Source: Diogma glabrata (lineage: Eukaryota; Arthropoda; Insecta; Diptera; Cylindrotomidae). From it: DNA of 64,000 nucleotides. Each line of letters starts with the position of its first letter. Position 1 is the first letter of the stretch. Shown here piece by piece: positions 10,000-21,128 of the stretch. The translations under genes and the position numbers were made by a program. The stretch lies in the NCBI GenBank assembly GCA_963693315.1, contig OY856186.1, forward strand, positions 459,295,360 through 459,359,359. Reading direction: 5' to 3'. The notes beneath the pieces are model-generated. The model was not told where the DNA came from. It made no database searches and saw only the letters and a program-made list of their open reading frames with translations.

Positions 10000-11467
10000 T
10001 ATAGATGAAAAACGTGATCTACGCATGTGAAAAAGTCGAAATTTGAACTTGACCATTTTTGATTTTCCTGAAACTTGGCATATAAGTAGTATGGACAAAA
10101 TAAAAAATACAATTTATTTAAAAATTTTTTTAAAGTGCATAGTTTGAGCATAGGGGGCACCCCAACATGCATGAATAATGAAAATTCTGCCAATCCGATG
10201 TAACTTTGAAATTAAATTGCTCAAGAACGGCTTATCCGATTTCATCAAACTTTTTTTTGTTTGATAGATGATTAATTAGTCGTTTGAAAAAAAATTAATT
10301 TATTGTTTTTATAATTATTTTTTAAATAAAAATATTAAAAATACTTTTTTAAAGATGGCGCTAGGGTCAAAGATCAATTGGAATTTAATTAATTTTTTTC
10401 TGAAAATAGTTCTATCCTTACACTAAAATATATCAAATTTACAAAGAGGCTAAAATTCTTGTTCTTGAGATATTTAATTTTAAAGATTTTTAGTACGGCT
10501 GAAATTCGATTTTTTCTTCGTTTTTTTCAAAAAACTTCCATGAACAAAAAATTTTAAAATCAATTAAATTTTAATTTTTTTATTTTTTAAATATAGTTCT
10601 AACCTTCCTTTAAAATATATCATATTTACAAAGAGGCGTTAATTCGTGTTCTTCAGATATTTAATTTTAAAGATTTTTAGTCCGATTAAAATTCTAATTG
10701 TTCATTATTTTCTCGAACTTTAGTGGTTAAAATTTTTTGATGATAAAAATTGTTCGAAAAAATAATGAACAATTAGAATTATTGAATTAGAATGACTAAA
10801 AATCTTTAAAATTAAATATCTTAAGAACACGAATTAATGCCTTTTTGTAAATTTGATATATTTTAAAGGAAGGTTAAAACTATATTTAAAAAATAAAAAA
10901 AGTTAAAATTTAATTGATTTTAAAATTTTTTGTTAATGGAAGTTGTTTGAAAAAATGAAGAAAAATTCGAATTTCAGCCGTACTAAAAATCTTTAAAATT
11001 AAATATCTCAAGAACAAAAATTTTAGCCTCTTTGTAAATTTGATATATTTTAGTGTAAGGATAGAACTATTTTCAGAAAAAAAAATAATTAAATTCCAAT
11101 TGGTCTTTGACCCTAGCGCCATCTTTAAAAAAGTTTTTTTAATATTTTTATTTAAAAATTAATTACAAAAACAATAAATTAATTTTTTTTCAAACAACTA
11201 ATTAATCATCTATCAAATAAAAAAAAGTTTGATGAAATCGGATAAGCCGTTCTTGAGCAATTTAATTTCAAAGTTACATCGGATTGGCAGAATTTTTATT
11301 TTTCATGCATGTTGGGGTGCCCTCTATGCTCAAACTATGCACTTTAAAAAAATTTTTAAATAAGTTGTATTTTTTATTTTATCCATACTACTTATATGCC
11401 AAGTTTCAGGAAAATCAAAAATGGTCAAGTTTTCACAATTCGGTCTAGAACACGTTTTTCATCTATA
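10000..11467. mobile_element. Giant palindromic (foldback) element, ~1.47 kb
   Basis: The left arm (10000-~10735) and right arm (~10736-11467) are near-perfect reverse complements with almost no spacer. The ends read TATAGATGAAAAACGTG and its complement. Within each arm a ~200-bp block is itself duplicated (left arm ~10390-10500 and ~10590-10700; both contain a TTTACAAAGAGGC motif and TAAAGATTTTTAGT). The frame openings at 9999-10193 and 10910-11122 are shadows within it. It would extrude as one long hairpin. A TA target duplication is possible but unproven. Confidence 0.85.
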
Positions 11468-11469
11468 GC

Positions 11470-14235
11470 TCATTTCATTAAACGTAATTTTTCATTCTTT
11501 TCCTGAGTAACAGAATCAAATTTTTGTTAAGTTTATGACGACTTTATTGATTTACAACAACTATACGAATTAGTACAGTATCAATATTCTTTTACTAGAA
11601 TATTCCTACTACAACTCTTTCAATAAAATACAGTTTCAATAAATAAAACTAGCAATATTTCTACATAAAAATCCTAAAACTTTTGTTTATAAATTCACTT
11701 ATTTCTTTACCTACATCGCGTTCCATTTAAAACTGTTGCACTGAAAAATCTACCATCTCGTTACATCATTCAAGTCCTGGATGACAATGTCAACTAGAAA
11801 CGAAAGGAATATGGAGAAATGTGAGGAAAGGGGATATGGAAGTAATAAGGATTCTACCTATTTTTATTTTGTTGCTTGGACTAGTTATTTCAAAACTACC
11901 TGCATTTCACGATTAAATACAAAACCGCGATTAATTTTTTCATTTGTTCCTCAATCAGAAAAAATAAAGAGAATTTACTCAATTTTTGTTTATCAATGCA
12001 ACTATTACAACAGCGAGATGTACAGTCAAGTTCAAAAATAATATTCAATTCTCAAGATAAAATGCATAAAATTTTAATTTTGTTTGTATTCGTTTGAAGA
12101 AAAACTAAATTGAAATCTAAGTAAATTGAATGCCAAGATGAATGAAATATTAAGATAAAGATAAATAAATAATAATTAGACGAGAAGAGAAACGAGAAAT
12201 AAAATCTAATTATTTTATTTTAATTAACTATTTTTTTTTTTAATTGTGTTTGGTGTTCCAATTTAAAAGAAATGGTTGTTATGCTATGCCAAATACTACA
12301 GAAAATACGGTGTGAAAAAAATGTGAGGCAAACAAAATACAAAAGATAAGTTGTTGAGCAAAGTGTCTCACATGGAATAGTAATTTCGGAAAAAATATGT
12401 TTATTGTGGCATTTTGTGCGATGGATGGGTCGTCCTCGTAAATCGCTTTTTTATTATATATTTTTGAGAAATCCTTTTCTTGATCAGAAAAAAATTATTG
12501 CATCTGAAATTACAAATTCTATGTTGATATGCGTGTTTTCATTTCGTAAACGCCAATTTGCGATCACTGTAGTTGTGCTCTGGTTGAAAATATCAACAGA
12601 AAGAAAATTTAGATTAAATTATACTTCAATATAGGAAGTGAACCTAATTTAACTAATGGCCCAGAAATTTGTAAAAATGAGGCATTTTATGAAAACCAAG
12701 TTGAAAAGTGCCCTGTTTCGACATTGAAGCTGTCGAAGCAATTTTTGCATTCTACGGTCAAATTGTCTATGATTAATTTATTTAGAAACAAAATTCCGAA
12801 AAATTTAGACCGACAAGATGCATAGATTTTTGTCAGCGATGTTAGCACATTTTGTAAATATAGCTTTGAGAAAAAAGATTACCAGTTTTAGGTACTAAAA
12901 TTATAATGATAAATTTTTTTAAAATAAAAAATTAACTTACATCTTATTAGTTATGCTGTTATAAGAAATGTTACAGAAGAGTCTATAAATGTTTACTAAA
13001 AAATAAGATTATCAACACCTGGTTCCAAAACGATTTTATTGTATAGTACCAGCGCGCATAGTCGCGTCGCGCAACCGAACTTCGTGTCGCACAACTATTT
13101 TCTAATTTTGTATTTTAAAAGTTATTAAAGTTATGCTTCTAAAATTTAAACTACCTTATCTTGAAACTATTTGAAAGTGATTTACGAGAAAGACCTTAGA
13201 ATATTAGAATTCTTAGAATATCCGCTTGAAAAATAATCAAAACAATCAACTAACAATATAATGTAATTAAATTAAAAGAAAATATTTGGTAAATATATAT
13301 TTTTTATTTAGTATAAGCAAAAAAACAATTTTCATTAGCATATGTTCAAAATAGAAAGACACCCCGATGACTCGTAAGTTTTGGATTTTCCTAAACCAAA
13401 AAACTAATATATACCTAAAGTAAATTTATAATATTTGTTTAAGTTTTTTCAATTATCCCTAAAAATACCAATTATGTTTAATGTTTGGATGGGGACAAAT
13501 TTTCAGGAAAACAATACGTGAAATAGGAAGAAAGCATGTCGTAATTTGAAACTAATCGCGAATATTTTGTTGCGTTTTAAAGTTCCATGAAGAAGAATAG
13601 CGTGAAACCAAAACCTCAATTTTTATTTTATCAGTTTCCCAAGATTGTTTCTTTTATAATAAAAATAAATATTTAAACAAAAATAATCATGATGAGTCTC
13701 ATCAAAATCAAATTATTATTAAGAGATTTTGTTAAGATAGAATTTTTTTCTATATTTTTCTTACTTTTTTATCTTTGATTATTATTATTCAATCTTATAA
13801 GATATTTTTGTTTTTTTCTTTAATAAGCATCTTGATATTTTCTTTTTATTATTATTTTATTAAATAGACATATTTTTGTTTTTCATTTCGTAGATCGTAT
13901 AGAAACTGAGATAAAAATAAAAATAAGAAAAAATTAAGATATAAAAAATTGGGAAGAATAATTGGAAAAAATATTGTCTTCCGGATAAATTAAAGATAAT
14001 ACTAAGTTTTAGTTGAATCTTCCAGTTTTTAAAATTCCTATTACATTTAACTTGATAATGTATAAAAATTAAACGATTTTATTATACAATACTGACGTGA
14101 TTTCTGATAGAGAGTAGCTGTCTAGAAAGGACTTAAGTTCTATATGGCAACGTCTTTGGAAAATAGTAACCAAAGGAACTTAACTGCAGGTTGAGTAATT
14201 AGATTTAAGTGGAGTGCGGTTTGAAGTAAAATTAG
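11470..14235. other. AT-rich non-coding stretch with a possible LTR-like fragment
   Basis: The only candidate is 11504-11765, which on the minus strand runs from TGTAACGAG to CTGTTACTCA and contains an AATAAAG signal. Those are LTR-like ends, but I find no matching target duplication. The openings at 11781-12041 and 12404-12634 have no recognisable domain. A GC-rich island with clustered CGCG lies at ~13050-13095. Confidence 0.3.
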
Positions 14236-14236
14236 G

Positions 14237-14735
14237 TTAGTAAACTTTTTTCACAGTACAAAATAACCAAATATGTAATTTTTTTTTAATTAAAAAGTGT
14301 TGTGTTATTAAAATTACCATATTTGTCACAACAACATATAGATACTTTTTAGGATCTATGTCTAACAACAACATGCGTTCTGAGTTGTTGATGGACGCTT
14401 TTTTAAACTTTTGTGGATTGAACACCCCCGAGACTATTGATTCGGGCAGAGCAGAGAAATCTCTCTGCATTCTGTCACTATGACATTGAGTGATCTCAAC
14501 AGCTGCCGGTTTGCACAAACCGATTGACGTGTAAAACGGGGAAAAATATGGTTGAGGCATGATGAATCCTATTTCATCCGAGTACTGCTGGTGACGATAT
14601 TTATAAAAAACAATGAGATTAGCAACATTGCGACGATGTTGTAGGGAATCAAGTTTTGATGTTAAATTTCCTACAACAATTTGCATAGCATGCTTTTGAA
14701 CAGAATCCAAAAAGATGCAGGGCCCCAAACTGATA
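14237..14735 (-). pseudogene. Decayed 3' end of a CR1/jockey-like LINE (reverse transcriptase C-terminus)
   Basis: The minus-strand frame (163 codons) matches residue for residue the C-terminal part of the LINE at 57300-57780: LDSVQK, TSKLDSLQHRR, VFYKYRHQQ and the NPQ.FKK motif are all shared. The catalytic RT domain is absent, so this is a 5'-truncated copy. Its 3' end, on the minus strand, reaches ACAACACTTTTTAATTAAAA near 14278, matching the ACAACACATTTTATTAAAAA tail of the 57-kb copy. Internal residues have diverged and part of the C-terminal region is lost, so it is older than the 57-kb copy. Confidence 0.8.
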
Positions 14736-14749
14736 ACAAAGAAGTATTA

Positions 14750-16015
14750 AGGACGAGGGAAGAATATAGGACTTACGGAGTAAAATATTTTTTACATCTA
14801 TTGAGGAGGCCGATTTTTTTATAAATGTAAATGTTTAAAATCGCACAACTTTGATTGTTGTAAGTGTGCCGATTTTTATTTTATTATTACCTCAAAAAGT
14901 TTTTGTTTCCAAAATAAAATGCGTAAAAATAAAAAACTCCTATCAAAGAGCTAACTTTTAGTTACTTATATTTCGCCCTCAGATATTGTACATAATTTTT
15001 TTTAAAAATTAATTTTTGTGCGTGGTAGATTTTATTTTGTTTTATTTTATTTCGCTCAAAAGAAAAGAGGAATAAATTTTTTTTCTAACTATCCGTTATA
15101 TGCATATATTTTTATTTGTTTTGCTTTTTTTTGGTTGTTTTTTTAAAAAAGAATTTAGAAATTTTATGATTGATTGAGTCATAATTTTACATAATGATTT
15201 CATGTTTTTGTAATTTATTATTTTCACATAATTTATTAATGAACAATTTTTATTTTGTTGTAAATGAATTTAATTATAAGCTAAGAAAGTTATTTATTGA
15301 CCGGATCTTTTTAAAATAAAAATATAGCAATAATTACAATTATTATTTTTATTTACAATTATTCAAACAATTATTTTTATCATTTAATTAATTTTTATTA
15401 TATTTTGTTTTATCTATACACGTTTCAAATTATACACGAGAATACACGTTTTTCTTTTTTTATTAAAACCGTCAAAAAATTTAAGCCGCTTTCGATTTGA
15501 CTGAGGTAACTGCATTATCTGATGCAAATGTAACAACTCTATGGAATTGACGCACTTATTTTCTTACAAATTTTAAGTAAAACTCCCAACAAAATCTTTT
15601 CTTGTAATTTTTTATTTTGCTCACAAAAAGTTTTTTCGTAAATTCTTTTATTTTATCTTAAGAGCACGACTTGCGGAGCGTGGTCTCAGCTAATGCAACT
15701 TACTGAATTGAAGAAATTTTTTAAAATTTCAATTTTTATTTTGTAAACTTCAATTTTTAAATAGTATCTTTACAAAGAGATAATAATAAAACTATAAATT
15801 TTTTTTTCTAACCGATATGCCGTGATCAAAACTTGGCCACCGAAACTCCAAAATAAAAAATCAGTCGATCAAGTGTAATCATAACTCGCTCGCCAAGATT
15901 TCTGTTAGCTTCCTTATCTATAATACTAGCATAAAGTGGTTTATTTGTAGTAAAAAGTTTATTCGGTGTTTGTTAATGATAAAAATGAGAACTTTAGCTC
16001 CTTAATGCAAACAAT
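14750..16015. other. AT-rich non-coding stretch
   Basis: No gene is seen. A ~45-bp segment at ~15863-15905 (CAAGTG...CTCGCTCGCCAAG) resembles the start of the element at 48018, so an old fragment of that family is present. Confidence 0.4.
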
Positions 16016-16021
16016 TAGAAG

Positions 16022-16939
16022 TACCCGGGTAAGAATAATCCAAGAGGCCAAACCTGGGCCAAGCCTATGCCACAGCTTTTGGGGTTTATGCCAGGCTTAA
16101 CATTTTCAAACAACCCAACCTTGGACCAAGATTGGACTGATGTAATGGAGCCAAGTCTGGAAAATAAGACTTGGGTCAGGTCTACCAGACCAATTTTTTT
16201 TCCAGAACCCCTATAAAGGTGTGAAAAGATGTTGTGGAAAGAGTAACATATATAAAAACAAAAATAAACATAATATGACTTGCACCCCGGGTAAGAAAAA
16301 ACTAAGAGGCCAAACCTAGGCCAAGCCCGCGCCACAGTTTTCGGGGATTGGGCCAGACTTGTAATTTTCAAACGGCTCAAGATTGGACTGATGTCCTGGG
16401 GCCAAGACTTGAAAACCAGGCTTGAGCCATGTCTGGCCAACCAGGCTTGGGCCAAGTCTGGCTAATAAGAATTGGGCCTAGTCTACCAAATTGTTTTCCA
16501 GACCTCCTTAAAATGTGTGGAAAGAGGTTGGGGAAAGAGTAACATATATGAAAATAAAGATAAACATAATATGGCATGCACATGTTTACAATGCATTAGA
16601 CTGGTTTAAAACGCGTAATATAATAAACTGAACCTTGGTTCAGTCTAGGCATTTACAAGTGGCCCAGACCTGGCCCAAAGCTAACTAACCAAGGCTCGCC
16701 AATACTGGCCCGAGATTGGTCCGTTGTTTAACATTGGCAGCTCCCACCTGGGACATGTTTACAGTGCATTAGACTGGTTAATAACGCGTGATATAATAAA
16801 CTGAATCTTAGTTCAGTCTAGGCATTTACAACTGGCCCAGATTGAAAACAAAGCTAACTAGCCAAGGCTTGGCTGATGGCTCGGCAATACGGGCACGAGA
16901 TTGGTTCGTTGTTTAATATTGACATCTCCTACCCGGGTA
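16022..16939 (+). mobile_element. CCCGGG-ended MITE nested in a copy of itself
   Basis: The outer ends are TACCCGGGTA at 16022 and 16930-16939. A second left end (CCCGGGTAAG, ~16286) and a degraded second right end (CTCCCACCTGGG, ~16742) lie inside. The order left half, left half, right half, right half means one MITE inserted near the centre of another. Each left half carries GAGGCCAAACCT and CATAATATG; each right half carries TGTTTACA.TGCATTAGACTG and a run of GGCCCAGA-like words. The frames at 16015-16583 are chance openings in this relatively GC-rich repeat. A third copy, inverted, is at 44389-44779. Confidence 0.8.
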
Positions 16940-16944
16940 TTAGG

Positions 16945-17660
16945 ATTTTGGATGCTCCTTACTTTTTTGTTAAACTTTTGAAGTTAAAGTTTTTTCGTTA
17001 TAAAATCTACAGACATAAAATTTAAATAGAAAACTGCAGTATTTCTTAAAAAATTAAAATTTCATATGAAGCGCTCTCGACCGAATATTATTAATGTGCA
17101 AGCCAAAGCTAAAGAGAATTATGTAACAAATTTTAACCTATACGATTGTCAGTTTCTTATAAAAAACTAATCACTAGAAAGTTGCGTTACTTTTTTTTAC
17201 GGCATCCTACAAACTTACACTATATTGTATTTATATTTTATAACATTTTCAATGAAAACATTTTTCTTCAAAATAACAATTTAAATAAAATTTTACCCAA
17301 AGTTACTAGAACGATAAAAATGTTCCTGTTCACCATTTCAAAACAATTATTTCCCTTGAATAATTTTCAATTGTTAAATTGCAATCATTAAGGATTAAAA
17401 GTAAATATTATTTTAATGTAATTTGTGTTGTTTTTCTTTTTACATAAAAATCATTTCTAAAGAAAATATGTATAAACAATGAAATTTTAATAAGAAAATT
17501 AAAAGATTCCTGTTTAACGATGAGAACAAGAACAACTAAACCTCAACATACAAATAGTTTTTTGGTTTAAAATAAAATTGAAATTTTTCGCTATTTAAAC
17601 TTTGTTTTCTTGAAAGATTAATTTTGTTTTATCTTTAATGTTTGACTTAAGAAATTTCGT
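16945..17660. other. AT-rich non-coding stretch
   Basis: No gene or repeat is recognised. The 81-codon opening at 17146-17391 has no motif. Confidence 0.4.
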
Positions 17661-17699
17661 GTTACATAAATCGTGTTGTGACTTTTTGTATTTTTTCTC

Positions 17700-17892
17700 C
17701 TGTTTGTTACATTATAATAATATGTATTGTTATAACGTTATACAAATGAAATAAGTATTGGGGTGTTGGGGTGTGTGAAATAGATAAGCTCCTCGTGCTG
17801 CACCCTGGATTACGCAAATAGTCTATTTCAACTTGGTAGCCAAACATTTCATTTCGAACTCTTGGCTGTGATACAAAAAAAAAAAAATAAAT
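17700..17892 (+). other. Probable 5' leader of the 17.9-kb LINE
   Basis: This stretch is less AT-biased than its surroundings (GTATTGGGGTGTTGGGGTG, CTCGTGCTGCACCCTGGA) and leads straight into the ORF. The exact 5' end of the element cannot be seen. Confidence 0.35.
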
Positions 17893-20800
17893 ATGAACCA
17901 AAATCAAAATCACAATAACAACGGTACTTTTCAGCACCATAAGACAAAAAATATTGGACCTTCAGTCCGTATTTTGCAATTGAACATTGAAGGCATAAGC
18001 AAGTCAAAAACTGAACATTTACAAAGATTATTAAAAGATTACGACATCGACGTTATAATTCTGCAAGAAACGCATGCAGCAGATGAAGCGCAACTTACCT
18101 CTAGAGGAAACATTGTTGGTTACAAATTAATTAGTGCTATTTACCATCAATCATATGGATCTGCCACGTATGTTAAGTCAGAAATCCTGAACTGCACGCA
18201 CGTACTTACACAGACGGACAACGATATACATCTTATTGTTGTTGATATATCGGACACGAAAATTGTAAACGTATACAAGCCTCCAAATACAGGATGGCCA
18301 GCTGCTACTCTACCATTATTTTATCATCCAGCAATATATGCTGGTGACTTCAATAGCCATCACACTCAGTGGTCCTACTCAAATAATAATACCAATGGCG
18401 TGCAACTGACCGACTGGGCGGATGATAACAACATGTTCCTGGTATATGATGCGAAAGACTTGAAAACCTTTAGATCTGCAAGATGGCGACGTGATTACAA
18501 TCCCGACCTCTGTTTTTCCACAAAAAACGAACAACGTAACCCTATTCCAATATCTAGGGCTGTCTTACAAGGTTTTCCACGCTCTCAGCATCGTCCAGTA
18601 ATTCTTGAGGTAGGAATCCAAATTCCACTCGTTAACTCTACTCCTCAACCTAGATGGAATTTTAACAAAGCTGATTGGGATAAATATAGGATGAAGTTGG
18701 ATGCAGTGATTCGCTGGATTCAACCCATTCCTAAAAATTACGATAGATTTGTTGGAGCCATCATCTCAACTGCAAAGAAATGCATCCCAAGAGGCTTTCG
18801 TGAAGAATATATTCCTGGCTGGAGTAAAGAGAGCGATATATTATATGAGGAGTACCTTAGTAGTGGTGAGGCAGACGTGGCTGATGACTTAATATACTCA
18901 CTGGACGCCGCGAGAAAACAAAAGTGGATTAAGGCTGTTGAAAACATTGATTTTTCCCATTCAAGCAGGGAAGCATGGAGTCTCCTTCGGAAACTGGGTG
19001 GCTCAAACTCAATTACTCGTGCTAACAACGAAATAAATCCAGAGGACATCGCAAATCACATAGTAAATATGTCTCGTGCTTCTATTAATCGCCTTCATAA
19101 GAGAACAATTAAACGCAAACTAAGAGAAATGAAGCGCAATTGCTCGTCTCCATCGAAGTATGCGAACTCTTTTAGTAGCGAAGAACTAGAATCAGCTCTG
19201 TCCCAAACAAAAAACGGAAAAGCAGCTGGCTACGATGGCATTTTTCCAGAATTTCTTAAGAATGCTGGAAAAAATGTAAAACAGTGGCTAACTAAATTTT
19301 TCTCGAATGTCCTAGAAACCGGCAACCTACCAAAACATTTTAAGACTACGAAAGTGATAGCGATACTTAAGCCAGGTAAACCATCCAATGAACCAGGAAG
19401 CTATCGCCCGATTGCCCTTTTGAGCACCTGCTATAAATTGCTAGAACGGCTCATATACAATCGTATCGCACCGATATTGAATGACCAGATCCCAGTCGAA
19501 CAAGCTGGTTTTCGTCCCAATCGCAGTTGCACTGACCAACTGCTCGCTCTAACATCCTATATCGAAGCTGGGTATCAAAAACAACTAAAAACAGGCGCAG
19601 TATTCATCGATCTTACTGCAGCATATGACACGGTCTGGCGAATTGGGATTATATATAAGCTGTTCAATGCAATACCTTGTAGCACCATCTCGCGTTTAAT
19701 TAACAACATGCTGAGTAATCGTGTATTCACAGTTCATCTAAATAATTCCTGCAGTAGGTCTAAAATGCTTAACAATGGTTTACCACAGGGTTCCGTCCTG
19801 GCGCCATTACTTTTTAATCTGTACATTCATGACATTCCTGACACAACATCAAAGAAATTTGGGTACGCGGATGATTGGACCCTGGCCACTCAAAACAAAG
19901 ACATGGGTGTTTTGGAGGATTTGCTCTCAACTGACCTAGCTATAATGAATGACTATTTTCGAACGTGGAGTTTATTTCCCAATCTAAGTAAAACCGAGAG
20001 CTCCTGTTTCCACTTAAACAACAAACTGGCAAAACACGAACTATCAGTGTTATTTAACGGCACTGTCATTAAATACAATCAACAGCCAAAGTACCTGGGC
20101 ATTACTCTCGATAGAACTCTTTCTTTTAAACTCCACCTAGAAAATACGTCACAAAAACTTAAAACGAGAAACAATATATTGCACAAACTGGCAGGCTCTA
20201 CATGGGGTGCTACTCCAGCTACCCTCCGAACAACTGCTCTAAGTCTGGTTTACTCAGTGGCTGAGTATGGCGCACCAGTCTGGTTGAATAGCACACATAC
20301 TCAAAAAGTTGACTGTCAGCTGCATGCTACGATGCGTACTATAAGTGGTACTATCAGATCCACCCCTTTGCCTTGGCTCCCTGTGTTAAGCAATATCGCT
20401 CCACCTGCACTCAGACGCTCGCATGCTCTCATGCGTGAACATAAAAAGGTAACCAACAACACCACGTTACCCTTGCACGAATATTACGGTGACCACACTC
20501 GTTGTCGATTGAAGTCAAGAAAGCCTCCACATAAAACTGCCAGCAACCTGCTGGCAACTGATTTTAATATCTTGGATGCCTGGGACACCTCCTGGCAACA
20601 TTACAACACAACTGGCCTTTCTATTACTAACCCGACTTCTACCCAACCTGGTTTCGATTTGCCACGTCATACCTGGACTACATTAAACCGAATAAGAACG
20701 AACCATGGACGTTGTGCTGATTCTTTCTACAAGTGGGGCATTTCAGAGTCCCCTGAGTGTGACTGCGGCGCTCCACAACAAACTATAAAACACATTGCAA

Positions 20801-20901
20801 CTGTGTGTCCAATTCGACGTTACAATGGCAACATCTCAGACATCCATTTGGCAACTCCCGATGTAGTAGCATGGATAGACTCGCTCGATGTAAACATCTA
20901 A
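17893..20901 (+). CDS. Intact endonuclease-reverse transcriptase of a non-LTR retrotransposon
   Basis: 1002 residues with no internal stop. Residues ~24-240 form an APE-type endonuclease: N31, E59 in LQETH, the GDFNSHH block at 151-157, the NPDL segment near D205, and SQH at 231-233 where most families have SDH. Residues ~425-700 are the reverse transcriptase, with GYDGI, SYRPIALL, D573 in FIDLTAAYD, PQGS at 631-634 and the catalytic YADD at 658-661. A C-terminal zinc knuckle follows (C956, C958, H967, C972). The protein would nick target DNA and prime reverse transcription on it. The start ATG follows a 13-base A-run. No ORF1 lies upstream, so this is a single-ORF element or a 5'-truncated one. 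The 3' UTR runs to ~21070 and ends in a short A-run. The clade is not assigned with certainty; the intact frame points to recent activity. Confidence 0.93.
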   Translation: MNQNQNHNNNGTFQHHKTKNIGPSVRILQLNIEGISKSKTEHLQRLLKDYDIDVIILQETHAADEAQLTSRGNIVGYKLISAIYHQSYGSATYVKSEILNCTHVLTQTDNDIHLIVVDISDTKIVNVYKPPNTGWPAATLPLFYHPAIYAGDFNSHHTQWSYSNNNTNGVQLTDWADDNNMFLVYDAKDLKTFRSARWRRDYNPDLCFSTKNEQRNPIPISRAVLQGFPRSQHRPVILEVGIQIPLVNSTPQPRWNFNKADWDKYRMKLDAVIRWIQPIPKNYDRFVGAIISTAKKCIPRGFREEYIPGWSKESDILYEEYLSSGEADVADDLIYSLDAARKQKWIKAVENIDFSHSSREAWSLLRKLGGSNSITRANNEINPEDIANHIVNMSRASINRLHKRTIKRKLREMKRNCSSPSKYANSFSSEELESALSQTKNGKAAGYDGIFPEFLKNAGKNVKQWLTKFFSNVLETGNLPKHFKTTKVIAILKPGKPSNEPGSYRPIALLSTCYKLLERLIYNRIAPILNDQIPVEQAGFRPNRSCTDQLLALTSYIEAGYQKQLKTGAVFIDLTAAYDTVWRIGIIYKLFNAIPCSTISRLINNMLSNRVFTVHLNNSCSRSKMLNNGLPQGSVLAPLLFNLYIHDIPDTTSKKFGYADDWTLATQNKDMGVLEDLLSTDLAIMNDYFRTWSLFPNLSKTESSCFHLNNKLAKHELSVLFNGTVIKYNQQPKYLGITLDRTLSFKLHLENTSQKLKTRNNILHKLAGSTWGATPATLRTTALSLVYSVAEYGAPVWLNSTHTQKVDCQLHATMRTISGTIRSTPLPWLPVLSNIAPPALRRSHALMREHKKVTNNTTLPLHEYYGDHTRCRLKSRKPPHKTASNLLATDFNILDAWDTSWQHYNTTGLSITNPTSTQPGFDLPRHTWTTLNRIRTNHGRCADSFYKWGISESPECDCGAPQQTIKHIATVCPIRRYNGNISDIHLATPDVVAWIDSLDVNI

Positions 20902-21075
20902 TGTTCAAATGTACTGCCCAATGTTCAAATATTTTACTTTTTAATTTACTTAAAAGACACGCAATCAAATCGATTGTAAGTTCATTTAATGTGTATCCAT
21001 GTATTGTTTTAGGTAGATTTCATAGAGGAGTCTACCTATTTTTAAGTTTAATTTTTTAATGTGTCACAAAAAAAA
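20902..21075 (+). other. 3' UTR and tail of the 17.9-kb LINE
   Basis: Non-coding sequence after the stop, with two TGTTCAAAT repeats close to the stop and a terminal GTGTCACAAAAAAAACC tract. A clear target duplication was not found. Confidence 0.4.
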
Positions 21076-21128
21076 CCATACGCTAAATAATGAAATAAGT
21101 TCAGAAAATGGTGTTAAATCAATAATGA

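Noticed and set aside
11504..11765. LTR-like block on the minus strand (TGTAACGAG to TTACTCA, with AATAAAG)
   Set aside because: The ends are only roughly LTR-like and I could not find a matching target duplication or partner; kept only as a note.
14237..14728. A complete small gene of 163 codons
   Set aside because: The sequence is the truncated C-terminus of a LINE with decay and a tail, not an independent gene.
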